Assembly: GCA_029449235.1 (NCBI GenBank)
Contig: JANATG010000008.1
Coordinates: 1,426,001 to 1,490,000, forward strand
Reading direction: 5' to 3'
Length of the DNA: 64,000 nucleotides
Source of the DNA: Linnemannia schmuckeri
Taxonomy: Eukaryota > Mortierellomycota > Mortierellomycetes > Mortierellales > Mortierellaceae
The notes beneath the pieces are model-generated. The model was not told the DNA's origin, did no database searches, and saw only the letters and a program-made list of their open reading frames with translations. Position numbers and translations under genes: made by a program. Shown here piece by piece: positions 11,104 through 22,081 of this stretch (position 1 is its first letter; each line of letters starts with the position of its first letter).

Positions 11104-11829
11104 ATATGAGTGAAGCTTGAGGTCAAGCCCATGAGGGTAACAAAATACAAGCTCATTTGCAGCGCGCATACAAGCGAAAAAAAAATGTAAATGACCAGCA
11201 CGTAAACATGTATTGTATGCATGTGTGGCGGTGCTGTCAAGAAGCATCAATCAGTCAAGATAAGGAGGCAATGATGCCTTTTCTGCCAGCAGGTCGCAAA
11301 CAATTTAATACTGATCAAAGGAAAGAAAAAAAAAGTAAGACTAATTGAGTTAGTGATCGACGCGAGCCGAAAAAAATGAGAATGAGGGTGCCCGCAACAA
11401 AACATCCCGTTTCTTGTATTGTTCATTGTCGTTTTTATATTTTTTTGCACTACGATCTTTATTTTTATCGCGAGACTAGTGTTTATTATATGGCGAGGAT
11501 CCTAAAGAATAGGAGGTCCAGGAAGAGGAAGAGGCTAGCATTAGAGTCCAAGGGGTAGGACCGGGTTGCTCTGAGGCGTTTATGTATTTTCAATTAGATC
11601 CTAAAGCGGGTCGTAAACTGTACTCAGGTCAATGTAAATTGGTTCATCCCCCTGCCTCCCAATTGCATTATTTTAGGACAAAGGTGAAGCGTGCTCGTGC
11701 CTGCGACAGGAATGGAGAAGCTCTTTTACTACCTTTTAAAAATATTCAAGGGGGATATTAGTTAGGGAAAGGCGGACGCATTAATACACTTTAGCATGTC
11801 TAATACTTTCCGCCTAATTGTTTTCCACC
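11104..11829. other. Intergenic region downstream of YVH1
   Basis: Nothing recognised. About 62 codons without a stop run from 11566 to 11761 on the plus strand but match nothing I know. A 7-bp inverted repeat (AGGCGGA at 11770-11776, TCCGCCT at 11809-11815) encloses a 32-base spacer. Confidence 0.5.
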
Positions 11830-12593
11830 CTATCTTTTCACTTTGTCTGATACTAAGCTTGTCTGTGGTGCCCGACTCTCAGCCCTCGTATTATTTTGTT
11901 TTGTATTGTTTATAGTGTACAAGGTTGTGGAGAACATGTGGGTGAAGAAATGGTAGAGTAAAAAAAAAGGAGGGGAACAAGTGGATTTTTTTTTTAGTTG
12001 GATAGTGTTACGAGGGCGTCTTCTACTGTCAGCCTTAGTATAAAGCGCAACTTTTCTTTTAGTCGTTAAACATAGAAGAAAAGAGAGAGGTCTGACGCGT
12101 ATTTGCGGAAAAGGAAGAGAGGGACTAAGAAAAAGAAAGCACACTAGGGAAGAGAGGGGTTGAAAGAAAGGGGGGGGTTCAATTGATCGTCCATCTGTGG
12201 AATGTGCCTGTATCTGATGGAGAGAGAAAGGAGACGGACAAAAGGCGCGTGCGTGAATGCCATGCGCAAGTACAGTACGTGCGTCGAGGGGAAAGGAGAG
12301 GAAGGTGCAACCCCAACCCCCGCGCCCCTCGCTCCTCTGCTCCTTTCTCTTTCACTCCCCCACCTTATTCTTTTTTTTTTTTCTGTTACCAAAAAACTCT
12401 CAAAAGTCGACCGCACGCGCACAAAAACAGCCACGGCGTCGATTTTCCAAAAAAAAATGACGCCAAACAGGTACGGTACCCCGCGGATAAGGACGGACTT
12501 ACAAAAAAAAACTTTCTTTTTTTTCTCTCTTTCTTTGTTCGCCACAAGGGTACCTGTTTTATATGTTCGATGGTGCTCTTCTCTTACCATCAT
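11830..12593 (-). CDS. Possible spliced minus-strand transcript with short ORF (unrecognised)
   Basis: Candidate only. Minus-strand splice signals line up. A donor after 12974 (GTAAGTTG) is followed by a pyrimidine-rich acceptor ending at 12677. A 5' exon, 12676-12588, ends exactly with two ATG codons before a GTAAGAG donor. An acceptor (CCATCAG) then ends at 12214. Splicing the ATG pair to 12213 gives a frame of 129 residues that stays open to a TAG at 11830. The predicted protein is poor in recognisable features: Pro/Phe/Ser-rich at first, then Lys/Arg-rich. The exons may therefore be an untranslated leader or a noncoding RNA. No larger gene lies further downstream, since YVH1 converges from the other side. 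Confidence 0.2.
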
Positions 12594-13680
12594 TGAAAAA
12601 TGATATTTGTTTTCCTGTATTTGGGTTTTTTGTCTGTCTGTCTCTTTGTGTATTGCGTAGCCCGCGCCCGCCTTTCCTGCATGAACAGGAAGAAAGTGAA
12701 GAGACACAAAATACACAACCACAAACGACAAACAAAGCGAATAGATGTTGTTGGCATGTGTAGTATTGAGGTAGGTGTAATATTTGATGAAAAGTAAACT
12801 AGTCGGGACAATCCAGTTTTCTGCTTTGGCCACACAAGGAGGCTCTTGCAGAGAAAGCAGAGAAGGATTGGGAAAAAAATCCGGTTGAACTACAGATGGG
12901 TGTAGAAATGGCGAGTGAAGGATCGAAGGATAGAAAGATAAAAAGGGAAGGCGACTAGGAGGCAGCAACTTACATTTGATCGATGAATGATGATGAGGAT
13001 GGTATTCAGTATGTTTCTGAAGTAGGCTTTTTCGTTTATGGATGAAAAAATGAAACAAAAGGCGGAAAAAGACGTGGTCGTTCAAGTCTGGGATTAGGGG
13101 GATAAAAAGTAAAAGTAAGGGCAGGTGGTTGTCTCTTGCTTGCGCATGGTGGGCTTTTTTATGTTGTTCGTTGGGGAATTAGGGTTGTACACAAACGTGG
13201 TCGACTTTTACTTGTGGAATGGAAAAGGTATCCGAGAACGATCAAGCATGATGAGCTTAAAGGCAAGAAGAGAAAGAAGATGAAGGCTGTTTTTGTGTCC
13301 GGTATGCATAGGAACGCGAGGTTTGGCTGAAGAAAAGAAGGAGGTTGAAGTAGAAAGTAGAGAAACATGCTTATATGGAATAAGGTCCCCGGGTCAATAC
13401 TTTACCTGCTCCACGGGTGAACACTCAACTGGGTGAGTGACTGATCTCCGATGGATCAAACACTGGAACAAGGATTACCGACTACTGACTGATTTTGCGC
13501 CTTTCAAGTCTGTTCCTGGCTCCCTTATTTCTCTGCTGCCGTGCTTGCGGCTGTTATTGTCGTCCTTTCTGTTCTGACTTATGACGACGACGACGACTTG
13601 CAACAAGTTGAACATCAAAAAACTACGTTCCTCTAGTCTTGGATTGACGGACAGAGAAAGCAGTGAGCCCAATCCTCACT

Positions 13681-13703
13681 CTTTTTTTCTTTTTTCTTTT
13701 TTC

Positions 13704-13765
<62 letters not shown>
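13681..13765. repeat. T-rich tandem repeat (TTTTTTC)n passing into 33 T
   Basis: Degenerate units of six or seven T plus C, then four T plus C, end in an uninterrupted T run at 13733-13765. Length is likely unreliable in assemblies. Confidence 0.8.
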
Positions 13766-13767
<2 letters not shown>

Positions 13768-14417
13768 CGTCAACTTTTCTTCGTTCATTGTTTTGTTTCG
13801 TTTTTGTGAGGTAAACAAAGACGACAAGAAAAGAGCAAGGAGAGACAGCAAGAAATACCGAGATGAAGAGATGAAAGGAACGTGTTCCATAATACGTCGT
13901 CCTTTTGTTAGAATTAATATGAATGCGCCTGTGAGTTGCATGGTTGTTAAGAGGCAAAAAAAGGTCGTGATATATTGGCATTCTTTAGTGGCGGGATAGC
14001 CAATATAATTTTCTTCGTCTTTATACTTTCTTCCATTGCAACACTGGACGAGCTCACTTCACGTAGCAGTATCAAAACCACCAACATTTCGCTAACCCTG
14101 TTTTTGGTGTGTTTACGTTGTTGGCTTTTACATGTGCAAGATATGTACCCGGCCGGGATTTGGAGAGTAAGTGAAAAGGGAAAAGAAAAGAGATAAAAGG
14201 AAAAAAGGAAAAAAGAAAAAAAAATATGAGCGAAAACAGCCTTAAAAGATAAAGAGAAAGGAGCAGCCCCGTAAAGACTTGCGAGGATCAATCAAGTGGT
14301 GGCTAATCCAGTCAGCTAAAAGGAACCTGACTGGCAGTGTGTCGCAAGATGGGAACGAGGGATGGATGTGAATGGAGCCCCGTTCCTCTTTTGTCGATTT
14401 TCTTTTTGCTAAGAACG

Positions 14418-14437
14418 AACCAGGGTTACCCCTGGTT
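14418..14437. other. Perfect 8-bp hairpin, loop TTAC
   Basis: AACCAGGG (14418-14425) pairs perfectly with CCCTGGTT (14430-14437) around a four-base loop. It lies in noncoding DNA and has no T-tract that would suggest a polymerase III terminator. It may be chance or part of a noncoding RNA. Confidence 0.4.
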
Positions 14438-14795
14438 TTAGAAAGTAAAGAAGCTGCAAGAGTGTCCAAAAGAGAGATTGACCTAGCCTGGCGGAGAAAG
14501 AGAAAGAGTGAAGGATAGATAGGATGCAAATAGGGCTGTGGCGGCAAACAAAAATATATCTTCAGCTGCAGCAGGGACGGGCGGTGAGTGTGTTGTCTGC
14601 AATCGGAGACGATGGTTTATTATTCAATTGCTCAATTCAATTAAACACAAAGATGAAAGGTACAGTACCCGCACACAGACAAGCAGAAGAAAGATGAAGG
14701 TGAGGGGGACCACGGCATATACATATCAACAGAGCAGAACAACCACCGCTGCCATATGTCCCCAGGCACCGAACCGCCTTGTGTTTCTATACACC

Positions 14796-15316
14796 TTCTT
14801 TTTCTTTATCTCTCTCTCTCTCTCTCTCCTCCCTTTCTTCTTTATCTCTTCCACTCTTTTCTCGTTCTCTCTCATCAGATTCATTTCATCTCTCATCCGA
14901 CTCTCTCTTGCATTTCATTCATTCTACTCTACTTTTTTCTTTTTCTCTCTCTCTCCACTCTCTATTACTCTCTATTACTCTCTGTTCTCTCTTCTGTTGT
15001 TCTCTGTCATTCTCATCACTCCTCGCCGTCATCATCTTTTTCTCCTTCTACTCCTTCACACTTGACTCTCGTTACTTATTTGCCTTCCTTTTCAACCCTG
15101 TCACTCTTGACACTCCCTTACGTCCCTTATTTACATTTACCCAACAACAGTATTATTCTTTTCTAAGTCCTTTTCTCTTTTCTTTTTGACAGCCAATTGT
15201 TGTACTTCCATATCTTGCCTCCTTTTTTCTCCCTTTCAACATATTCAACATATTCAACAACAACAACACGCTTCGTTCTCTGTTCCTTTCTCTCCCCTCT
15301 TCCTTCCTTCTTTTTC

Positions 15317-15370
<54 letters not shown>

Positions 15371-15436
15371 GCTTATTCTCTTCTTCACCTTCCTCTCTCT
15401 CACTTCCCTCCTTTCAACTCTTTTCACACTTTCAAT
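14796..15436 (+). promoter_or_regulatory. Pyrimidine-rich promoter/leader of the serine-rich gene
   Basis: About 640 bp almost entirely C and T on the coding strand, including a perfect TC dinucleotide repeat at 15323-15366. It ends about 100 bp before the ATG, where the sequence turns to CAAC/AACA-rich leader. Similar tracts precede other starts in the window, and C/T-rich stretches are known near transcription starts of highly expressed fungal genes. Confidence 0.5.
15323..15366. repeat. (TC)n dinucleotide microsatellite
   Basis: Perfect TC repeat of 22 units within the pyrimidine-rich leader of the gene at 15542. Confidence 0.85.
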
Positions 15437-15541
15437 CCAACCCAATCGACCCAATCGACGAGAGATAATTACCCTTTTATTACACCTTTTTAAAACCAAA
15501 ACCATCAACAATCATTATCACATAATACAGACAGAAGAACA

Positions 15542-16969
15542 ATGCTAGCAGCACATGAGACTACAACTTCAACAATAGCTTCACTATCAACAGCATCTCC
15601 TTCACATACCAACCGCTATCTTCGTCGTCGTCCGCCCGTGCCCTCATTCCTCCAGTCCCCATCCCACGCGCGCTCCAACTCGGTCTCTTCTTCCTCCTCT
15701 TCTCCTTCTCCCTCCTCTTCATCACCAATTCATCAATACGACTCCTCTCCTTCCACCATGGGTCCCGCCTCTTCTCTATCCTTTGCTGCTGCATACTCGA
15801 CACACCAGTCCTCATCATCATCATCGTCATCAGCGAAAAGGATATCATCGTCCTCTTCAGCCCCGCCAGTATATCCACAGGATCGATCACATCGCAAGCG
15901 CATCTCGCAGCGGTGCAGTTCCTCCGTTCCTTCTTCCTACACAGCCTACTCCTCAGCCCTTTCAGCATCTTCCCAGCTCCACAAACAACAGCAATTGCAG
16001 CATCAACAACAACAGCAGCATTTTCACCAATATACCACGGACACTTTTCACACCAATAGTGCCGACTATGTAAACGACTTCAGTAATAATAAGGACAGTT
16101 GCAGTAAAATCAGGAGCAGTAGTGTGTGCAGCAATAGCAGCAGTCGTTCCTGCCGCTTTAGTTCACCTCCTTCTCCTCGCCTTCGTGCCCTTGATTCGGC
16201 CTGTGGTCCCCGTTCGGCCTCTCAAGACTATTCATCATTGCCCTCACCCCCTCTCAGCATCTCCTCCACAGATTCCGCCTTTTCACTATCATCCTCCTCA
16301 TCGTCACAATCATCCTCGTCGGCAAACGGAACCAGTATGGTTCACTGCTCCCCCATCCTGCCCAATCCCATGGCCTCGCTCCTGCACGATCTGTCCTCGT
16401 CCGATTCTTCAGCCGCCTCCTCTCCCGTTCTCTCCTACTGCAGCAGCTCAAGCACAGCCTGGTCCTCGCTCGCACCTTCGCCTTCGCCTTCGCCATCTCC
16501 CCTGCCATTGTCACTACCCATCCCTACCACCAAGGGCCGGACGAGGAGAACATCTTCGATGGGTTCAAGGACAAGCCAGATGAGCAGCCACAGCCACAGC
16601 AGCGTGAGGAGCAGTTCCACCAGCAGCAGTAGTAGAAGCAATAACGACCACCATAACAGCTACAGCTTTGATAATCATAGTCGGAGAACCTCTGGATACT
16701 CTAGTAGTCAACAGGAGACTTACAATGTCGGCATGGGCATGAAGAGGCGATCGGTTACCCACTCTGCGTCGCCTCTCTCCAAGACGGCCAACTGTACGAC
16801 AGCAACGGACGTAGCCAAGATGGACATGGCGGCGGACTCTCCCCAAGCGATTGCCCAGAGTTCGGCGCGCTATATTCGGTTTCTCTTACTGCCGTTGCTC
16901 CCGTTGCTGTTCCTTGCATTGGGAGGCCAGACCAATCCCAAGTTTGACACCCCTGCTCGCTACATGTAG
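15542..16969 (+). CDS. Serine-rich protein with hydrophobic C-terminal segment (unrecognised)
   Basis: A single exon of 475 residues. Nearly the whole length is low complexity: long Ser runs, Ser-Pro repeats, a Gln/His patch around residues 144-165 and scattered Arg-Ser motifs. The end is different: residues about 447-461 are strongly hydrophobic (FLLLPLLPLLFLALGG), followed by a short polar tail. That layout fits a tail-anchored membrane protein with a cytoplasmic disordered region, though this is inference. The start is favoured because a long C/T-rich leader and an A/C-rich stretch lead directly into it, and frame use is maintained across 1.4 kb without stops. I recognise no domain. Being so repetitive, it could in part be a long spurious frame, but the codon bias (C-ending Ser codons) argues for coding. 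Confidence 0.65.
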   Translation: MLAAHETTTSTIASLSTASPSHTNRYLRRRPPVPSFLQSPSHARSNSVSSSSSSPSPSSSSPIHQYDSSPSTMGPASSLSFAAAYSTHQSSSSSSSSAKRISSSSSAPPVYPQDRSHRKRISQRCSSSVPSSYTAYSSALSASSQLHKQQQLQHQQQQQHFHQYTTDTFHTNSADYVNDFSNNKDSCSKIRSSSVCSNSSSRSCRFSSPPSPRLRALDSACGPRSASQDYSSLPSPPLSISSTDSAFSLSSSSSSQSSSSANGTSMVHCSPILPNPMASLLHDLSSSDSSAASSPVLSYCSSSSTAWSSLAPSPSPSPSPLPLSLPIPTTKGRTRRTSSMGSRTSQMSSHSHSSVRSSSTSSSSRSNNDHHNSYSFDNHSRRTSGYSSSQQETYNVGMGMKRRSVTHSASPLSKTANCTTATDVAKMDMAADSPQAIAQSSARYIRFLLLPLLPLLFLALGGQTNPKFDTPARYM

Positions 16970-17840
16970 ATAGTTTAAAACAGAAAGAGAGAGAGCGAGG
17001 CAAGGTTGCACTAGATCCACCGACCATTGTAATTAAAAATAGCAAGAGTGTTTGTCTCCCAATCTCATGCATTTGACTGTCCAATTACGGCTGAATTGGC
17101 GCTTCGACCTCTTCTTCAACATTGCCCAAAAATGAAACTTCTCGCATGGACGTGTTCGTTATTTTTTTTGTTCGTTTATTCACTTTTGTCCATCTGTGTT
17201 CTGGGGTACCAGCATCTGACGCGTGAGACTTGTATTGTCTTTAACGAAGGCTGGGCCCCAGCTATTCAGTAGTAGTTATGCAAACTTACAACAACCACAG
17301 TGAGTTAACAAAAGGGCAACTAGCAACCACAACGACAACAAAAGCGCCGTTCTCTCTCTTACTTTTCATAATTCAAACAACAAAAGGGTCGTTTGTCCTC
17401 CTCCTGTATGTGAGCAAACAAGAAGAAAAGAGGGGGAAAAATAAGATGTTACGTACGCGGTGAGCCGTTGCGGCAGCCATCAATGTACGTGAAATTGATT
17501 GACGTGGCAAGGCAAGGACTGATCGTGGTGGCCCCCTCCTCCACTTCCTCTTCACTTTTTTTTTTTTTTGGACTTTCATCCTTCCATCAACTTATCATCT
17601 CCACTCTTACATCACACAACGCTCCTTCTTTCCTTTCTTTCTTGCTCTCAGGTCAAACAAGAAAGACTCTTTTGATATACCAACTCCTTATTCATCCACT
17701 TCACACTCCGTCATCAGACTACTCCGTCATCAAAACAGCACACCCCATCAACCCAGGAGTTCGAAGCATTGTACACACTTCGCTCGGACAGTACAACTTT
17801 CTCGGGACCAGCTATTTCGCCTGACAAAATATAACCGACC
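16970..17840. other. Spacer between the serine-rich gene and ERD2
   Basis: Holds the 3' end of the serine-rich gene and the upstream region of ERD2. From 17528 to 17660 the plus strand is C/T-rich, as expected for an ERD2 promoter. A minus-strand frame with an ATG at 17489 is short and unsupported. Nothing else is seen. Confidence 0.5.
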
Positions 17841-19477
17841 ATGAATCTGTTTCGTCTCGTTGCGGATCTGATGCATTTGGCATCTATCCTTATTCTTCTG
17901 TTAAAGATGCAAAAGACACGTTCTGTTGCAGGTAATAAGGAGAAAAATAATACTACTCTTTCCCACGTCACTCGCTCTCTCGTTCGGTCTAGCAGATAAG
18001 CAAGGAACAGGAGCAGGAACATGCGTAGAAAACAGGAAGCGGAAGAAGTCGTTATGTCTCTGCCGTACCCTCGCCTTGTTCAATAGTCTCGCTCTACTCG
18101 CTGTTTCCAATTCAATGGAGAAGACATTACCAGATAACATCAGCCATCATCCTCTGCATCTGACAAGTCTGTTATCCGGGCGTTTTGGAGCATGAAATAG
18201 AAAGGGCATTGGCATTGTCTGTTGCTCCTTTGAACTATTCCTCAGTCGGATCGATGCTAATATCTCAGGTTCTAACCCTATCTTGCTCTATAGGAATCTC
18301 GTTCAAGACGCAGGCGTTATACGCGACCGTTTTTTTGACGCGATACACTGATCTGGTGACGACCTATGTCTCGCTCTACAACACCGTCATGAAGTTGTTC
18401 TTTATCGCTTCGTCCCTCTACATTGTCTTCTTGATGAAGATCAAGTTCAAGGCCACCAACGATCCTCGTCTCGATACCTTCCAGGTCCAATACGTCGTCG
18501 GAGGTGCTGCCCTCTTGGCCTTGATCGTCAACTATGCCTTTACTTTCCAGGAGGTAAGGAACATAAAACGATTTTTTGTTACGGTCGAAGACTGTTGTGG
18601 GATGGTGCTAGTTGAAAGGAATTATGGCGTTATTTGTATGTCAGAATAATGATACTTCAAACGCAGGAATGATTTGGAGGACGCAGAGCAGTCGCTCAGG
18701 ATGCAGTAGAGTAGTATATGAGCAAGGATATTAGTATGGAGTGTCTCAGCGTACGAAAATGGCATGAAGCAGGAAATCAAGAGCAGCAGAATGATTCTAT
18801 GCTGGAGCGGACGATTGACACACAGTACCATTGGACTCGCCTGGAACGACTGGGACAAATGATCTCGGGAAACCATATCTTCAGCATATATGATCTGTAT
18901 TGGTCTGCAGCAGCGAACCATTCTTTCTTTTAATTCCCCAGTCAATTCGAGCACACATCCATCGATTCTAACAACGCAACTCTACCTACACTATTTATCG
19001 TTCTATCAATGATTAGATTCTCTGGACGTTCTCGGTGTACCTGGAGGCTCTTGCGATCTTGCCCCAGCTGTTCATGTTGACCAAGACAGGCGAGGCTGAG
19101 GTCATTACGACGCATTACCTCTTTGCCTTGGGTGCTTATCGTGGCTTGTACCTTGTCAACTGGATCTACCGCTACTTCACCGAGGGCTATGTGGACTGGA
19201 TTGTTTGGGTTGCTGGCACGATTCAAACCGGTCTGTACTGCGATTTCTTCTTTATCTACTTCACAAAGTAAGTTCATTTCCATCTTGTAGGAGTCGCGGG
19301 AATAGGACGTGTTCGTTCCAGGCATATTTGAATGATAAGAAAGGAAGAGGTGAAGAATGGACTAGGCTTTGTTTGAATGCCGTATAGAGTACCTTATTAA
19401 CTATCGTTGCTTTATTTCGATGCGACTACTATTATGATAGGGTGTTGAAGGGTGCCAAGTTCGAGCTCCCACAATAA
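17841..19477 (+). CDS. ERD2: ER lumen protein-retaining receptor (KDEL/HDEL receptor)
   Basis: Four exons (17841-17931, 18294-18553, 19017-19267, 19441-19477) join in frame into 212 residues, exactly the usual length of KDEL receptors. The sequence opens MNLFRLVADLMHLASILILL and carries the signature GISFKTQALYATVFLTRY, then RYTDL, and later YLEALAILPQL and LGAYRGLYLVNWIYRY. The hydrophobic pattern fits seven membrane spans. In the family, this Golgi receptor binds C-terminal KDEL-like tails of escaped ER proteins at acidic pH and returns them in COPI vesicles. The tail ends KGAKFELPQ, with the lysine that in animals supports COPI binding. A natural client, glucosidase II beta ending in RDEL, lies at the other end of the window. 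Introns are 362, 463 and 173 bp, longer than most here. Confidence 0.97.
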
Positions 19478-20943
19478 GCGGAAGCGATTGGCAACGAAAG
19501 AAGCACCAGGAGGAGAGGATTACATGTACAACACGTATCAGCGCATGCAGACACCCAAAGCGTAAACAAGAAGTACTGGTGCAGCATGTTCGTTTTGTCT
19601 ATACAAAAAAGTCCAGAGCCTTTGGCGGCGTACAAGTATACCTTCCCCCTCTTCTTACATACACTTCGACGCGTTCTTTTGTGATTCACTATTGATATGA
19701 CCTAAAAGAAGTATTAAAGCAAACAAGAACAATATGTACTCTACTTGATGGAGATCAAAACCATGATTTGCTTGGTTTTGATGGAAGAGGAATGAGTTTC
19801 ATACACAAACATGCACAAACAAATACAAATACAGGAGGGAATGTACAACATCGTATGTATCTTGTTGAGAAGTGAGAAAAAGAGCAAGGTCTATTGGATT
19901 TGAGTGTATGCTATTTTTTTGCTCTTCTATGAGAAATAATTAGTGCAATTAGATGCGTCGTTCTTTTTTGTGGCCCTGCAGGAAAAAAGAAGCAAAAGCA
20001 CGACATGTGGATTTTCGAGCTCGGAAGTGGAGTGAGTAATGAGGCTGGTAGGCCGGAGTGACGTGGGATGTACCCTTGTTTCTTATTCTGTTTTATTGAA
20101 TGATTCTCTAGCGAAGTACCTTTTGCCTCGTTGAAATAGAAAAAAATACCCAACCTGGATGTGCGAGAGCACTGTTTGGCGCCATGGGTTCAGCCAGCCT
20201 AGAAAAAAAAACCCGCTAATAATAATATAGCATTGGTTGTTGCATGAAGGGGAAAAACAAATGATAGTGGATAGAGCGAAAGATGAGAGTGTACATTCGA
20301 TCGTGTACCATTTAGATTTAATCCCTTGCAGATTGTATTTCGTTAAGGGAAAAACAAGACAGAACAGCCCTTGTTTATTTTCTTTTTCTTTTTCGTGAGT
20401 CAAAGGAGTCAGGCGTGAGAAGGGTGAGGACAAAGTAAAGACGAGTGAATATATTGAATTGCTTTTCAAGCAAGCGAGCTTTATCGTTGTTTTTCTTTTT
20501 CAAGAGAGAGAAGGGGAGAGGGAGAGCCGGAGGGCGTAAGAAAACAAGAAAAAGGGTACCACTGTGCGCCGTCCGTTGCCATTTGTGCTCACGCAACTCT
20601 GAGCTGCAAGGAGTAGACCCTGATGGAAGGAAATTATGAAAAATGACGAGAGTGAAGGGAGGGAAGATGAAGAGTGAAGGGTGAAAGGTTGTTGAGAAAA
20701 TGACAGAATAGGCCAATGAACGGCCTTGAATTCAAATTAGTTATGTTTATTTGTTGGCGAGAAAGGAAGAGGAGTGATGTTCTGGGCATCCGTTGCAAAT
20801 TGCAAGGATGTCAGTTAAGGTACAACGGTCGATGTACAGGAAGCTAACCAGACTAGTTGATGAGCATTATCATGTCATGCCATGCCATGCACTTTAACGC
20901 CGGATCGAAGAGGTCTCTTCCTTAATTGTGAACCTGCATGAAA

Positions 20944-20994
<51 letters not shown>

Positions 20995-22081
20995 GAAAGG
21001 AAGGGAACAAATCAGATGCAGATAGACGAGAAAAAAAGCTTGGAGAGGGAGCGAGCTTTCCTTCCCTCCGTTTGTTTGTTTGCCTTGTTTGTTGATGTTT
21101 GTGTGGTGTGAGTATAGACAATAGAAAAGTGCTCTCGAAAATATTGTTGTTAGCGGATTCCTGGGAAGAACTTCAGTGCCTTAGGGTATGCCTTTGTGTG
21201 TACGAATGTGTGATGGTGTGAACAAACAAATTAGAGAAATGCCTGGGAGGAGGAGCGAGGTTCACCCGGGAAGTGCATAATCGTTCAAGACGAGCGGGCT
21301 TACTTTTCAGGATATCAAGGTTGCTGAAAGGCGATCGAATGTGATGAGGATGGTAGCGTTTCCTGTCCAGGCACCGGTGCAAGACATGAGACGAAGAAAA
21401 GCACACACGACGATGCCATGCAACAAGAAAAGGAAAGTGAAGGCGTTGAACTGGCTAGTCTAGAGGACATACGCTTAGAGTTGTACTCTGCCGGAGACGA
21501 GAGCAGAAAAGTCATAGCAAAGGAGAATCGAGTGAGTGAAAGAGAGAGATGAGAGCAATTTGGCTTGCAGCATTACCCTTCCCCTAGAATAGAGTTCGAT
21601 TGCCTCTTTTGATGGTTGTCTGTTCCTGTCCCTTACTCACTTACCCTTTCCCCCTGAGAGTAAGGAAAGTAAGGTGAGGCTATCACATTGCCCAACGGTC
21701 GATATCAACTGTATTTCAGGCACCGGGGGTTAATTCAGCTTGTTAATACATAAGGGCCAACTCCCGCCCTCCTTTTTTCTCTTTTTTCTTTTTCTTCTTT
21801 GTACTGCACCTTTCCTTCCCTCTTTACCCTTCCTTCAACCCTCCCTTCCGTCCCTTCTTCCTTTCTTTGCCAGAGCATTCACCAGCCTGGTCCCTTCCTT
21901 TCCTTCCTCCCCTCCACTCTAATTACCCCTTCCAACCCTTGTCAGGGCCTCCCAACCTCGAACCTCCACCCTCCTCCAACCACTCGCACAAAATCAGCAC
22001 AACCATTTCCCTGTTTTCTTTTCAGCCCTTCACACACTCTAATCCAATAATTCATTCTCAGGAACCAACTCAACAATCATC
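19478..22081. other. Intergenic region between ERD2 and the secreted protease
   Basis: No supportable gene in 2.6 kb. It contains a 48-A run (20946-20993), a short CATGC-type repeat near 20870-20890, and from about 21761 to 21935 a C/T-rich leader for the protease gene. Minus-strand open frames here are Phe/Leu/Ser-rich and look spurious. Confidence 0.5.
20946..20993. repeat. Poly(A) tract, 48 bases
   Basis: Uninterrupted A run, the longest homopolymer in the window. It could be a retroposed poly(A) tail, but no target-site duplication or coding relic is evident next to it. Confidence 0.8.

Larger units (their letters stand above)
12594..15541. other. Long gene-poor spacer with homopolymer tracts and a C/T-rich leader
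   Basis: No supportable coding gene apart from untranslated exons that may belong to the candidate transcript ending at 11830. The spacer contains T-rich repeats (13681-13765), a compact hairpin (14418-14437) and, from about 14796, a strong pyrimidine-rich leader of the gene at 15542. A 64-codon open frame at 13136-13330 (+) looks spurious. Confidence 0.5.

Noticed and set aside
12144..13085. 313-codon minus-strand open frame
   Set aside because: It crosses good donor and acceptor sites and is low complexity; if transcribed, it is more likely a set of untranslated exons.
20946..20993. Retrotransposon or processed-pseudogene poly(A) tail
   Set aside because: No coding relic upstream and no flanking direct repeat could be found by eye.
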